Part shown: piece after piece, positions 49,571 through 62,848 of the stretch | How positions within the stretch are numbered: position 1 is the first letter of the stretch | Layout: the number at the start of each line of letters is the position of its first letter | DNA from: Marisa cornuarietis | Lineage: Eukaryota; Mollusca; Gastropoda; Architaenioglossa; Ampullariidae | DNA: 64,000 nucleotides | Assembly: GCA_004794655.1 (NCBI GenBank) | Contig: SMMW01000622.1 | Coordinates: 6,571,501 to 6,635,500 of the forward strand | Direction of reading: 5' to 3' | The notes under the pieces: generated by a model | Seen by the model: the letters and a program-made list of their open reading frames with translations, nothing else | Told to the model about the DNA's origin: nothing | Database searches by the model: none | Made by a program: the position numbers and the translations under genes

Positions 49571-50476
49571 AACTTGAAAAGGCGTCACTGCAGGTATTGT
49601 GCACTTCTTGTCTAAAGACCCTTAAGATACGTTAAATCAGACCGTTGGTGTGATGCAAAGTTTATGTTAGTGTTATTACTATGTGGGCGTTGGCATAGTG
49701 TTAATCATGAACATCGTCATTTTACCTTCTGGGTAATTTGTTCAAACTTGTGAAGCAAACCCATAGAAAAATTTACCCCACAGACAAACAAACTTCTTTT
49801 TCTTTATATAATAAAAGACATTAAATAACCGACCGGCATTCTGGGAATTCTGGTAAAAAATTACAAATACGCATGCGTTGTTTAGTGAAGGTTAAAGTCC
49901 ATAAACAAACGTGAAACAAAAAGCTCGAAAAAAAAAACCCAAGGAAAAGGATGTGGAAAGTCAATTTTATCCACTCCTATCAAATAATGTGCCTCGAGGA
50001 AATTTAAGATAACAAAAATATTATTGCATCTTTATTCGGAAAAAAGTAACGAAGGGGAAAAACGAGACGCAATGTTCATTTTCTTTTTATATGACGTCTG
50101 CTAGTCTCAGGTTCAATAAAAATGTCAGATACGAAAAAGTTCTGGCCATCATATTTTTCCAATACATTTATTAGGTTTTGAAAAATTTGTCTTTCTCTCG
50201 TCTTTTCCTTCGTTTTGTTGAATTAGATCAATCACGATCTGAATCTTATTTATACTACGTGAGAGAAATTAGAAGGGGGGCCCCCTCCGATAATATTCAG
50301 GCTGGAAAAACAGGTTTGGGTAGGTCCTCCCAAGGACCATGATACTGCGCTATAACCGATACCCACTGGTAGTAGATTTATCCAGCCTAGATAGGCTAAT
50401 CCAGATGGGTACGCATGCTCTGTGAATACGAGTTCTGAAACCAGGGGCACAAAACAACCTAGATGGTGGCTGATTT

Positions 50477-50662
50477 CAGAGGCGGCCATTGTGGTGGCAG
50501 CTAGCGCGACCGCACCTGGCCCCGCGCCTGAGGGGCCCCGCGAAAGGAGATTCTTGTGGTACGGTATATACGTTATATAGCCTACACTTACGGGTCTTGG
50601 CCCCGCAAATGACATTCGCCCAGGGCCCCGCAGGGCCCTGCGTACTGCTAAGGCCGCTTCTG
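50477..50662. mobile_element. hAT-like MITE, 186 bp
   Basis: The ends are inverted: CAGAGGCGGCC at the left and, read inward from the right, CAGAAGCGGCC (10 of 11 match). They are flanked by 8-base direct repeats GCTGATTT (50469-50476) and GCGGATCT (50663-50670), matching at 6 of 8. A CAG...CTG end, short terminal inverted repeats and an 8-bp target duplication are hAT hallmarks. The inside is GC-rich with self-complementary GGGCCCCGCAGGGCCC blocks. There is no coding capacity, so it would be a non-autonomous copy. The 121-codon frame at 50250-50615 (-) straddles its border and is not a gene. Confidence 0.65.
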
Positions 50663-50689
50663 GCGGATCTCAACCACATTCAGTAAACA

Positions 50690-51000
50690 AATAAAGGAGA
50701 GAATAAAGTAAGGAAAAAAACTGAAAGTGTGAAACACAGAGGAAGATAGAAGAAAAGAAGGAGCGCAAGAAAATAAGAAGCACGTGGGGGAAGGAAAGAA
50801 AAATAGAAAGAAACGTGGATAAAGAAGAAAGGAAGAAAAGGAAACGAGAAGGGACGAAAGAAAAATAGAAGTACAGAGTGTGACGGAAATGAGGGAGTAG
50901 TGAAAAAAGGAGAGAAAAAGAGAAGCGAAGACGACCTCCAGAAAGAGAGTTGGGGGGAGGGGGTGAATGGTGGAGGGGAAGAGAAAGAGCAAACAGCAAA
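50690..51000. repeat. Polypurine tract, about 300 bp
   Basis: The plus strand is nearly all A/G (GGAAGAAAAGG-type words), so the minus strand yields long Phe/Ser/Leu-rich open frames in every phase. It starts soon after the MITE. Confidence 0.9.
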
Positions 51001-51813
51001 CCGGCCCATCTTGTTTCACATTCTCGGATGCCCGGCCACCAAATTCATTCGGTGCAAACTAAAATAAACGTATTCTGTACGCACTGTTTTCACCGATTAT
51101 TGCGCTTCCACACTCTGCTGTCTGTTCTTTCTCAACAGGCAAAAGGGGCCAGCTCGAAAAGCATTTGAAAATGTCACGTAGCACCAGAGAGGCCATTCAC
51201 TTCCGGCGACTCGGCAAGCTCACACAGTAAGGCGAGCCTGCAGACGATCAAGACCATTCTTCGTGCTCATCTTCGATCTGCTGCACTTGCTCCTTTACAA
51301 TCCATCTTCACCCCTTTCAGTCCATCCTCTTTCCCAAACCAGTAGGAAAGCATGAGGGAAGAACATGCAAGAATGTAACTCCTAAATATAAATCTTTGTT
51401 CCGTTGTGTTTCGTTCTCATAGTCGTCTTAAAGGGTTTCTTGCCTTGGGTAATAAGGATTTGGCGTATGTGCAAGAGCTTCTGAACAGAATACAGCTAAT
51501 ACCAAAGAAAATATAATACCAAAAAGACACTAAAATTTAAAAGCTTCTACAAAATCCAATAATAAAAGAAAATTCAGTGGTCAAGCTGACGATGTCGAAA
51601 TAAGGTTTATGCTAGCATTAGAAGTCAGAAACCTATTTCAAACCACAAAAAATGGAACTGATTATAGTTTGGTTGTCTTGCATCAAACCTGGTTTAAAAA
51701 TATTTTATAGCATTCTGTTTCATGCATTATTACCACATTTTAAATGTTATTCCTCCCACTTTCTGCATCAACAGCGATGCTGCTGCTTTGTTACCGTCAC
51801 CACCACTACCACT

Positions 51814-51927
51814 GCTTTTCTTACTACTCCTCCAGCTCTTTTCTTACTGCTTCTACAGCTCATGTCTTACTACTTCTACAGCTCTTGTCTTACTGCTTCT
51901 ACAGCTCTTCTCTTACTGCTTCTACAG
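51814..51927. repeat. 23-bp minisatellite, about five units
   Basis: CTCTTTTCTTACTGCTTCTACAG-type units at 51836, 51859, 51882 and 51905, preceded by a weaker 22-bp unit at 51814. Confidence 0.93.
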
Positions 51928-51949
51928 TTCTTTATTTCCCACTAAATAC

Positions 51950-54900
51950 ACTGCTCTATAGGCTGTAGCCTATTATTATTTGTACAGCTAGGTCCAATAA
52001 CTCAATTGACACCTATGTTTTGTCCTGTTATTACAAACTTAAAATTGCCATTAATTAGGGGCAACTACACATCAGATACCAGCGAATTCCCAAACAAGAA
52101 AGCAAAATACTATGGATCCTCTTCTTGGAGTGTGTGTGTGGGGGGGGGGGAGGGACGGGAGGTGTGTCAGATTCGTAGCATACGTCACCACTCTGGTCTC
52201 CTTTCAGGCTAGACTCTCTTGCCTCCCAGCGATTCAAACTGCCGCGCCTTCACCACTTGCCTGCACCACTTGCCAGCACCTGGGAAGTCGGCAGCTGCTC
52301 CTTTCGATGGCCATTGATCAGGTGCTGGGCACTGCTAATGGCCTGACCACCACCACCACCACCACCACTGCCAAACCGATACCATGGTCACCAGACAGAC
52401 GGCATATCCGTGTACAGGCAAAAGAGGGAAGAGAGTCGCCTGACAAGTTCCTTTTTCACTTCCTCCCCATTCTCGTTTTCTTTGTCCCTCTCCCTCTTTC
52501 TCTCTCTCTATATAACTCTTGTCTCATTCTGTCTCTTCATAAAAATGGTAAAGATGACAAGAAAAAATAAAGAAGGAGAAACGTCTTCAACTTTTGCCCC
52601 TGGGTTGTAATGAGGCCTTAATGGATTTCAAATCTTGACGTGAAGCTTCACTCTTTCCCTTCATAATGGCAGTCGAATACGTCTCGGATGATTTTTAAAG
52701 CTCATTTTTAGCGCCTCTCTGCGAACTTTCAATTATGAGAGTTCTTTAAGCTTTAGGGGTAGGACGCAGGGATTAGTTTTTTGCCCCCAGTGCTGTTATG
52801 GTGCAACCTAACCTGTTAAGGTAGATGTGAAATCCTTATGCGGTTTTCGAGGTATCAACCTTCATGTTGTTTAAGGAAAACAACGAAGGAAGCTTGTTCA
52901 ACAACAATGGACCTACAACCTGAGCATCTAACTGCTATGATTGATGATGACTCATGACGATTAATGATGACTAATGATGATTGATGACGGCTGAAGCTGA
53001 TTAATGATGTGGTGAGAAAGTAGCGAATCGTGGTGGAAGTATTTGTGGTCAGGAAGATTTTGGAAACGTGAAGAGGTCTGCACAGGACAAAAAAGACCTT
53101 TAAATAAAAGGTGGCACGAATAAGGAGCTCAGAAAAATATCTCTTCCAGAAATGTATACAGTTGAGAAAATCTTCCATTTCATTCTTTCGCTCTCCTTCT
53201 CTTCTTGGACTCATCTTTGTCTCTGTTTTTAATGGAAAGCGTGTACGAGATTACAGAAATATGGCTGTACTTCCATTCTTAGAGTCATTAGTGCAGAGTG
53301 GAATACAACGTGTAGAAAAGCACTGATCACCCTCTGGCATATTGCCAAATCAAGTAATCCATGAGATTAGACGGCCTGACCTTTCTTCTTACCCTATGTC
53401 AGTAACCTCGTTCTTTGAGAATTGATTAATCTCTCGACCTCTATCCACACCCCTGAGTTGACTTTGATGCCAATCAACCACCGTCTGGGGTATCGACAAC
53501 CTCCATAGCTGATGACGTCATCTCACACGCATTCTTCTCCCCCTAAGAACTGTTGAAAGAACACGAGGGTAATTTGCATGATACTACCTAACGCATTTCT
53601 TTTAAAAAATGGGTTGAATCCCGGGACAAAAGGTCAGCATCTTCGTGTATGTTAGCAAGTAAATTGTAATAAAGCTGATAAAAATGCTTACTGAAGGTAC
53701 TTTCTTATCACGCCTGTATAAAACTACGTAAAACAATATAAAGTTTTTTATCAATCATAAACGTTTGATCAAAAATTCTCGTCATTGTGGTCACTACCAT
53801 AGTCATCGCCAAACTTACCAGATAGAGCCACCACCAACATTGTGATCACTGTAATACAACATTTTACAGTCTTGAGTTCCATAACGGCAGCACCTTAATA
53901 TTTTATGTACATTATACATTATGTTGTGTGTAAAACAAAAGATGCAATTTCGGTCGACAACAGCTGAGAAAGTTGAATTCGTGCGATAAGAGGTGTGCTA
54001 TGCACGACGCACGTACAACCGATAAAATTGACAAGACATTCAAGATAACGACATTGGTCAGGATGATATGGAATAAACATTTATCACCTTGTTATCGCAG
54101 CTAGACAACGATCTTACTCCTTAAACCTAAAAATAAAAATGTATCGGATTTGTTGTTGTGCATACCCTATAGACATTTCAGATCATAGAGATTAGAAATT
54201 TATGTAGGTTCTTCGCCACTAGACCATGAGAGAAAATTGTACAGGATAGCAAGAAACAAGAAGCAGTAGCTCTTTGCCATTGCCTTGAACTTAGTTTGTA
54301 TTAGTAGCAAAGTGTCTTGCAGTTTGTGCCTGAGGCTTTCCCGAAAAAAAAAGTTTACTACCTTTGTCTTTGTTTGTCCCTGTCCTGTCCTGGTCCTGCC
54401 CACTGTACACATTCTGACCACCTTGGAATTCTACGCGCGTTTTCTCAAGAAAGAAAATCATTTTGAGTTCTCCAGTCGCTTTCTAGGCTGGATGCTTGAT
54501 CTAGTGCCATTCATTCTCGTTTATGGTGAGGAGAAGGTGATAAATCTCTGCCAGCAGGCTGCTTTCCAGCCGATAAATTTGAATAAATGATTCCGAATGC
54601 CTTCGCCAGCAGCAGATCACACAGGTTTCTCTTTCCCAGCATTTGCGAGAAGTCATCAACCACCTTATTGTTTTTTCCGAGTGTGAGTTTTATTTTCCTA
54701 ACAACAGACTTGGTGATCTCGACAAGCCGGGGCCTGGTTCCCTTCCCTTTTTTAATGATGCAGTGGCTGCAAATACGGGGATATAGACTCACCATCATCC
54801 CACATGTCTGTCATTCTGGAGGAAATGGGATTTCGATATAGATCCCAGAGGGAAACTGAACAATGTTGAAAGACTGGGCCCCATATGGGATCCATCGGAT

Positions 54901-56708
54901 AATGGCATATGGGACTCATTTTATATGACTCCAGTTGATTCTCGAATTAGTTCTACAGGTTTTCATGTGTAATATATATGTAATTACTGTTTACACATGC
55001 AACTTTTCCAGCATGGTTTGTTGGATAATAATGTTAACTTATCTTACGATATTGAAATTTTACACTATCAACATAAAAATTATTTGAAATTGATATTAAT
55101 AACTTAAAAAAAATTTCAGTACACACACACGCGCCACACATCTTTGATAACGGTTTTCACTTTCCAACTAATACGTGACTGCCATATTGGACGGTGTCTG
55201 TTAATAAAATATAATCAATTATTATTAATACACTTCACATGCTACAAATTACATGGTTGCTTCTAAATAGGAATGATATATAACAAAACCAGGTATCTCC
55301 AGAGGAATATCGCCATACCGTATGAAGGGTATGTCTCAAAGATAACTCAGATATGCAGGCCAGTCATAACAAAATAATTTTTATTTAAATTTGTTTTTAA
55401 ATTCTTGGCTCGGATATTTGATATTAAGCCTATCCTTGTGATGCTTTTAATGTTGCTAGGGTAGACTAGAGTAACCACTTGTAGCGGGAAAGGAGTTGGG
55501 TCGACCATCAGGCCACTGAAATACTTTTTTAATCACCTAGTTTTGACTAAATAAAGGAGACTAAATTTCAAACTGAAATTTGAAAACCGTTAGAAAGGAC
55601 ATTTTTGTAAAGGCTCAATATGTTTTGCAAAGTAAGTTCCTATCATGTCTTCATAACTTCCTACTCTGCACACACTCCAGCAGTGTCAGAAGACTATATC
55701 TTGCCTTGACTGCACCACAGAGTGAGCGTTTAAAAATATTGGCCTGTTGCACTCTCAGCTTTAATAATCGTTGAATAACAATAAAAATTTCGGCATATTA
55801 GCTGAAGAGAGCTTGTTTACCTGAGACCAAGACAGATCTTAGCAAAGATGGAATGTAATTTCAATAAAGACTTGAGTAAAAGATAGGAGGGTCTTTAAAG
55901 TCAATCTTTTTTTTCAGTAAAACTCGAATTATCTTTGAAAAAAAAATTCTGTCAAAGCTGAGAAAATAGAGTGGATGGTAAACAATTAAATATTTAATAT
56001 ACTTGGCATCCATGGTCAATCTGTCAACGGCCACCTTTTTAGGTGAAAGATGAAGTAGTTTTTGTTAGGAAGCCATTTTTGGCTGGTATTCTCACAATCT
56101 TTATGACCTGGGGGTGTGACACGTATAATGCATGACTTTAATGATTTTTGTATTAGTCTCAGGCTTATATTCCCTGGCAATGCTGAGTGTGTCTTGTACT
56201 TTAAACATACCTAGATCAAGCTGCTAATTTTTCAAGTAAAATGGAAACTTGTCCTAGCAGCTGAATGAAGGCAAATCAAACATCAGTGAACTGCAGTTCG
56301 TACATTTTAAACAAAGCACGTTAAGATAAAATTGTCCAACTGGAAATCGTCTGAGCGGCTGAAAATGTAGAGTGACAGGCCTGCGTCCACACTTGCGTGC
56401 ACAGACACGCATGCGCGAAAGGACGGCGGAGAACAAGGAGCAGATAAAACCAAAGCTTTTGATGGTAGCTTGTCGTCGTTATTGACGCAAGACAGTGCTT
56501 CTTCAGTAATCAGCTTGCAAAGTTTCAGTCTGCGCATTATAGAGAACAGATTCCTCACATACTATTGCAAGCTAAATTCTGTGCAGACATCATGTCATTG
56601 AAAGTACACGAGCGTTTCAACAACTGCAAAAAAATAGAAGAAGATAGTGACAGACAGAGAAAGGGAGAGAAAAGGGAAAAAGTATACAAAACGCAGTGAA
56701 CAGAGAAG
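51950..56708 (-). other. Intron segment, nothing recognised
   Basis: Contains a G11 run (52140-52150), a (CAC)n run (52348-52370), a GATGA-rich stretch (52935-53010) and AT-rich unique sequence. The 152-codon plus-strand frame at 52112-52570 is simple-sequence rich and has no domain. Confidence 0.5.
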
Positions 56709-57083
56709 AAGAAGACGAAGACGAAGAAAAAGACGAAGACGACGACCTTTTATGCTGAAGAAGAAAACGAGGAAGCTAAGGCTAAAGTTTCGTTAAAAAT
56801 GAGGCTCTAATTGACACAATGATTCTGTAAGAGTCGCACGCCTTGGACAGGTCTTTGTTGGCGCTAGGTGTCTCTGCAATGCTGTACTCCCGATTGACGA
56901 AGACGATGACGACGAAGAAGAAAAAGAAGAAGCATTTCATGCTGAGGAAGAAAACGAGGAAGCTAAGGCTAAAGTTTTGTTAAAAATGAGGCTCCAATTG
57001 ACACAATGATTCTGTAAGAGTCGTATGCCTTGGACATGTCTGTGCTGGCGCTAGGTGTCTCTGCAATGCTGTAGTCCCGATTG
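56709..57083. repeat. 187-bp diverged tandem duplication
   Basis: GAAGACGAAGA-rich start, then GAGGAAGCTAAGGCTAAAGT, ATGAGGCTC.AATTGACACA, GGCGCTAGGTGTCTCTGCAA. The copies begin at about 56709 and 56896 and differ at scattered bases. Confidence 0.93.
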
Positions 57084-60000
57084 CAGCTTGAGTCCTGTCA
57101 ATGTTCACCTAGCCAAACATCGCTTCACGTACTAAAGAAAGCATTTAAACTCCCTAGTGTCTTATCCTAGTGTCAAATCCCTACAGACATCCTCAAAAAA
57201 GTAAGTGCGCTTGTGTAATCGCACTTTCGTTGAATGTAATGAAGAGGTCAGCAAGCTTGTCTTTTTAAGGATGAATGCTTCCTTTCTGGGTGTGGGTCGA
57301 GTGCCATCACAGTTAAAACCTTCTGTGATTATTCCTCTGCACTTGCCTGAATAGAAATCACAAATCACACCGTGTCTATATGTCTTTTAGATTCCTATTA
57401 CTATTTTGGGAACTGAGCTCTCAGGACCGCAGTTTGATGAACGTTTCGACACTAAATCTTCTTCTTCTGATGGAAGAGCTCCACCCATACTTGCTTGGCA
57501 TTTAATCTTGCGTAACTTTGCTCTTCGTTAATTTTATGGTACACATTCTTTGTTGGAAAAGGGGGAATGAAAATATGTGACCTGAAAAAGTCCCTTACAA
57601 ATATTTTAAAAGGATCATTTTGAGAACATTTAATGGTATGCCCTACTACTTGGTATGCTGTCACGAATCCAACAGCAAGAGAGAAGCTAAGCTGACAGTA
57701 TGATTGACTCTTTGTTGAATTTTGACAGCAAGTATCAAGACAGTGACCACGAACTGAACCGATGCAGTTTCTACACTCACCTACAAGAACTGTCCGAGTT
57801 CTGTGTTGTCAAGATAGCAAGACTAGCCTTAGTAGATCGCGTAAATCAACACTTTTGAACACGTTCTAGTTTTGTAAAGGGACATGTAAACATCTAAGCC
57901 TGACAATTAGATTTTGTTCGAAATACTCAGAAAGCTCTCATTTTTGGGAAAACACCGGGTGTGTGAAAAACAGCGGTTGATATCAGGTGGCCACTCCAAC
58001 AGCAGGCTATATTGCTGTCAGTATAGACGGGGTCAAGTCCTCCCTTGAGCAACGAGTCCTAGGTGGTTATGTAATCGAAGGTCATGTGGATGCGCCCTAT
58101 GAGAAGCCACCTATGGTCTATATTTCCTGGGTATAGGTTGTAGAAATGTATGAAATAACTGACAGTCCCATACACGGTGTTTTGTATGAAAAAGCTAGAA
58201 GTAAGAAAAATACAAACAAACCTAAAAGGGAACAGAGAGGGTTAGGTAACGCCTCGAGAATGACATTAGACTGATAAGCCACACCTGAATTAATGAGCCA
58301 CACCTGCAGCCAGACAACAAGAAAGCACAGGCTAGAGAAGAAGAGGGAGATATATCTGGTGAGAACCTGTCAGCGGCCCATGGCCTCAGAAAAGGGTGGA
58401 CACCAGAAATAAGTGTCAAACATATTGTGTCTATCTCGTACGGTCTGGCCTGTATATTTCTCTCTATGTCCGACCATTAGATTGTCCGATTTCTTGTCAA
58501 ATGATCTACTGTAGAATTGACCCTTATTCTCTCCTGGTATTAAAGTTTGTGTTCATGCGTTCATATGTACGTGCCTATGTTTGCGCGTGCTTCAGCTCGC
58601 GCACATGTATATGATGCGTGCGTGCGTGCGTGCGTGTGTGTGTGTGTGTGTGTGTGCACACGCGCGTCTACTCATTACTCTGTACACGCATGCGTGTTAA
58701 TGAAGAAGCGTCTGCGTATGTTAGTAATGAATGTGTTTGTATCCTTACGTGTGATTGGTACTGAATCTATGCACTTTGCATGAGGAGGGAGATAGAGAAG
58801 GAAAGAACGACAGAAAGACGAAGAGAGAGAGAGAGAGAGAAGTATCGATTTTATCTGACCGATCGCTCCTTAGTTCTTCTGGGAAAAAATCTACAAGAGT
58901 TTTACTGATCACACCACCAGATGTGATACAGAAAAAGGTTCAGTGAACTAATTTCTTTTACACCTTATACATTAAATACTTCCTTTTTTTAATAAATGAA
59001 GAGTGATCATTTGGTAGCAAAAAGATATGAACACGTAATTATTAACACTGACAACAAATTATGTGTCAAATGTCCTACCACTGTCTCCGTCTGTCAGTCC
59101 TGAAGTACCCAAACTCAAAGTCAGCACGGGGATCCACCTTTGTCCAGTTTCCGATGCAGATAAAATACCTTTCATGTGGAGGACAGGACAGAATAAAATA
59201 TAATGGACATTTTATACGAGTTCTGACGAACACCTGTGCTTAGATCAAACGCCCGCTGTGTCTCCGTCAATACTCCTCTCTTTGCAAAAGTGTGTACAGT
59301 GCAATTTTCCATTGACTTTTTTTTTTCTTTTAAGACCTACTGAACCACTAGCGATCGCCATCGTAGGCACAATTAGAGGCACGAGATGCTTCCGTTCGCT
59401 ATGGTTTTCTTGTGTCGTAATATCGACCATGCCTTATCAAAAGGTTTCTTCCAGTATCATCAAAACAATTATCTTTTTTTTATCTTGAAAAGTGCTGTGT
59501 TGTTTGGCGGTTTGTTCACAAGACTTATTCGTGCGTGCAGGCCAGGGTCTTCTTTGGGGACAGTGCCGGAAGCTATTTTTGGAAAGAGCAACCATTAGCC
59601 GCATCTGGTATCAAGATTTTTCAGGTCAGGTGTCGCAGAAAAGGGTTTCAGTTGACTCTTAATGATAACCACCGTTGCATTTGTCTCTCGTTTCGTTCGT
59701 AGTATCAGGACTTGTAAGCTAGGTGTGTGAACAAATCAATATATGAATGTTTTCGAAGTACGGTGTATAAATCTACGTTCTCCGTATGTAGCCTGATGTA
59801 GATATATAGATGGTTTTTAGAAACATAAACTGAATCTTGCAATCAATGCCAAAAACTATTTTTGCGTAAAATATTTTGAGGGCAATGTTTTCCTTCCCAA
59901 GTAACGATATTCAGAATGCAAAAAAAAGTTGTTTTCTTTTCCTTTCTGCGTTTTTGTGCTTAGCCGACGTGTTTGAAGCAAGAGTGATCTGCAATGCAAT

Positions 60001-61084
60001 GCTCTCATTGAGTTTTATTGTTTAGTTTTATTTCCCGTGGACAAAACAAGTTTTCGAGAAAATAAAAAGTGGAGACGTGCAAGATAAATTTTGTTTAATG
60101 TAAATAGGTGGGCGGCACGCATTATGTTGAGACTTAAAGGGCTTCTATGACATATCTTACTATAGAATGTGAATGAAGAATGTGTACAAAAGACCAGAGA
60201 GAGCAGAGTGTACAGAAAAAGAGAGAGACTGAGAAACAGAGTGGTAAGAAGGGAAATTAGGTAAGGGTTTCGAGAACTTGTCAGCTAGAGAGCTAACTTC
60301 AAGGGGAGGAGAAAAAGGTCAAAATAACTACACAAAAACAGCATCACAAGTCTCTTGTTATACAAAAGAGCAGGGTCACCTGCTCAACACCACAAATAAG
60401 AAAGAAAGAGAGAAGGTAAGGAAACAGAAATGAAAAAAGAAAAAGAACAACAATTGAATGGGGCATTAAAGGGAGTGAGAAATCGAAAATAAATATACAG
60501 CTAAAGTTTTGTGCAAAATCTTTTATCTGAAAGCAATTTTAATGAAATTTGTACTGCGTGATGTCATTCTGTGGCTGTGATGTATCCGACATGTTTTATA
60601 TCTTAATAATACACATTGATAACCAACGTGATGCGTTTTCTTATTATTGACGAACAAGAACAACAGAAGAAAGTATTCTTATTTTTTTTATCCATAACAA
60701 TCATTTATCAAAACAAAGCTTGGTTGTAGCATGGGTTTTAGTGACAAATCGGCTTCCTCTGACGAAACCCGGTAAAAGCTGTTAAAGCTATGACAAATCA
60801 GATGTAACTATTATACATTTCTACAATTCTGATCACTCAGTACACACCGCTTTTAAGACAAAAGCGTTCAAGGGGAAGAGTACAGAGGGACGGAGTGGAA
60901 GGTCTAGAAGTAAGTGAGGCTAATGCAAGTGCAAAAAGGTGAGAAGAGCTCCATCAAGGGCGGTAAGTCGTGTGCTTGAAAGGAGCTTCTGGAGAGACTA
61001 GAGTCACTGAAGGTGGCATCTGCCCGAGGAAAAACAATCTACTGACGTTTGCCGCCCTCAACTTGGAGTTTACAGTATAAAAGA

Positions 61085-61087
<3 letters not shown>
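57084..61087 (-). other. Intron segment, nothing recognised
   Basis: Holds a TGCG/TG microsatellite (58615-58657), a GA run (58823-58841) and AT-rich unique sequence; no supportable gene. Confidence 0.5.
58615..58657. repeat. (TGCG)n(TG)n microsatellite
   Basis: Four to five GCGT units followed by about ten TG units. Confidence 0.95.

Positions 61088-61150
<63 letters not shown>
61088..61150. repeat. (AC)31 microsatellite
   Basis: Uninterrupted AC tract; a short TA run lies at 61385-61402. Confidence 0.98.
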
Positions 61151-61152
<2 letters not shown>

Positions 61153-62663
61153 TCATACAAAGGTACACGTGGAGTACACATCTGCTTCTGACATTCTGAT
61201 CATCACATCACAAAGCAGCAGTCTAGCGGAAGTAACCATGCAAACACTTACACTTACGTCTATAGCTGTCACATGTAACACATATGCTTAACACACCTAC
61301 AGTTGTAACAGGTAACACTCATGTGCCTACACTTGTTTACAAGCAACTCTAACCATTCTACTTATGGACAACTTTATAAGGAACTATATATATATATATA
61401 TCAAAGGAAGGAATCAAACGTTACGACTTAACACTAACTGTAGATAAGCTGTACGTTAAAATGGAATCACAGTTCTTAAATGGCTTTTGCTCACATCTCC
61501 GCAAGGCATTAAATCACAGACAACTTCAGACTGCAAATGTCCTTGACTTCAGATGTAATCCTTAACAGTTTTTAGAAGAATAACCACTATCTTGCCAGTC
61601 TGACTTAGCAAGGATCTTAATTTAAAAATTAATCATTTCGGCTACAAAAGTGTTTCTCCCCATTCAGCTACCAATGGTGAAAGACATATCATCACAAAAA
61701 AATTGGAATGCAAAACGTGTTTTATGCACAGAGTGGAATGTACTGTTCAACAGTTATCGAGTCATTTGACTGTTCATCAACAGGAAAAACAAACTGTTGG
61801 ACAGGCAGCCATTTTCTGATAACTAAAAAATAACACGTTTACATTTAATCAAACATAATTGTTATGGAAAGAAGGAAACATAAACGTATTTTCATCGTAA
61901 AGTGTCCTAACCACAGAGAAAAAGAAGAAATGGACAAATAAACAAAGAAAGAAACAGAAAATACTGTAGTTTTGCTATAGTTGTTGTTTTCGTTGACCTC
62001 GTGCTGTATCTTTGTCAATACGATTGATGATGCATGATTGATTAAAGGTAACGTACGTGCCTACAAATAACAAAGCTCTTTTTAATGGCAGTTGTTAAAA
62101 GATTCAAACGCAGTGGCTCTGGAGTTTTACACTTGCCTGATGATACGAATAAACAAAAAGCATTCTACTTCGTTCATGTTCTTTCGACTCAGGGAAATCA
62201 TCCACATCGTATTAAAAAAAGACTAAAAGACGAACAGAAGAAAAGACCTTTCTAACACTATGTTTGAAAATGGACACTTGTTTTGCAAGAACCGTGATGT
62301 ACAAAATATCCGAATACTTTCTGTTGAATCGCGTCACTAGGGTAAGCATTCGATTCTGATTAATTCCCCAACAAAGATTTCCTTACGTTTATATTGAAAC
62401 GGGGTTGTCAGAACAAGTAAGAGAAAATGTACTAATGATTATTTTGGCAATTAAAAGTTTATGCATTCGAGGTCTTAAGAGACACTTTTTAGTTGGGAAA
62501 GTTACATTGTTGCTTTAAAGCATTCTTCTGAGTAATTAGATCTCAATTCGTGCATTTCTTAGAAAAAAAATTGCCAGTCTGTATAAATTCACTCATTCAT
62601 TCGAGTCGTCGTCACGTAAGGTGTTAACGTGGCAGAGAGAAAGAGAGTCGATGTCAAACTCAC
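61151..62663 (-). other. Sequence 3' of VAChT, 3' UTR or intron
   Basis: The VAChT 3' untranslated region must end somewhere here or further left. I see no clear AATAAA on the minus strand close to the stop; an ATTAAA variant lies near 62083. Confidence 0.35.
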
Positions 62664-62732
62664 TTCAATCGCGTAGACCTTGTCCAAGGTCGTGTGGTCC
62701 ACCTGAAGGCTAAAATACTGTGCGGTCTGCAT
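62664..62732 (-). CDS. Candidate exon just downstream of VAChT (possible ChAT start exon)
   Basis: 117 bases after the VAChT stop, an ATG at 62732 opens 23 codons (MQTAQYFSLQ...LDKVYAIE) ending at a consensus donor GAA|GTGAGT (intron from 62663). An in-frame stop lies eight codons upstream, so translation would have to begin here. An internal acceptor (GTATTTTAGCCTTCAG, ending at 62703) would instead make a 39-bp microexon, 62664-62702. The phase 0 end fits the ChAT exon at 9496. In mammals, ChAT leader exons lie directly 3' of VAChT, so the position is apt. It may equally be an unused donor in the VAChT 3' UTR. Confidence 0.3.
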
Positions 62733-62848
62733 CTTTTGATCGTGTTCCAGTAAATGTCACTGGCTTCGTGTGAGATGTCCTCGGTATAGTCAGCCTCGAA
62801 CTGGTGCCGCCTTCGCATCGTCTCTAGCGAGGGATCATTCGCACATGA

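Noticed and set aside
50648..51019. Three overlapping Phe/Ser-rich minus-strand frames of 109-123 codons
   Set aside because: They arise from a polypurine tract, open in all phases, with no coding signature.
62665..62848. Readthrough extension of VAChT past its TAG
   Set aside because: The frame stays open for about 60 codons, but the stop context (TAG T) is not a known readthrough type. The protein already ends like other VAChTs in a Tyr-rich tail.
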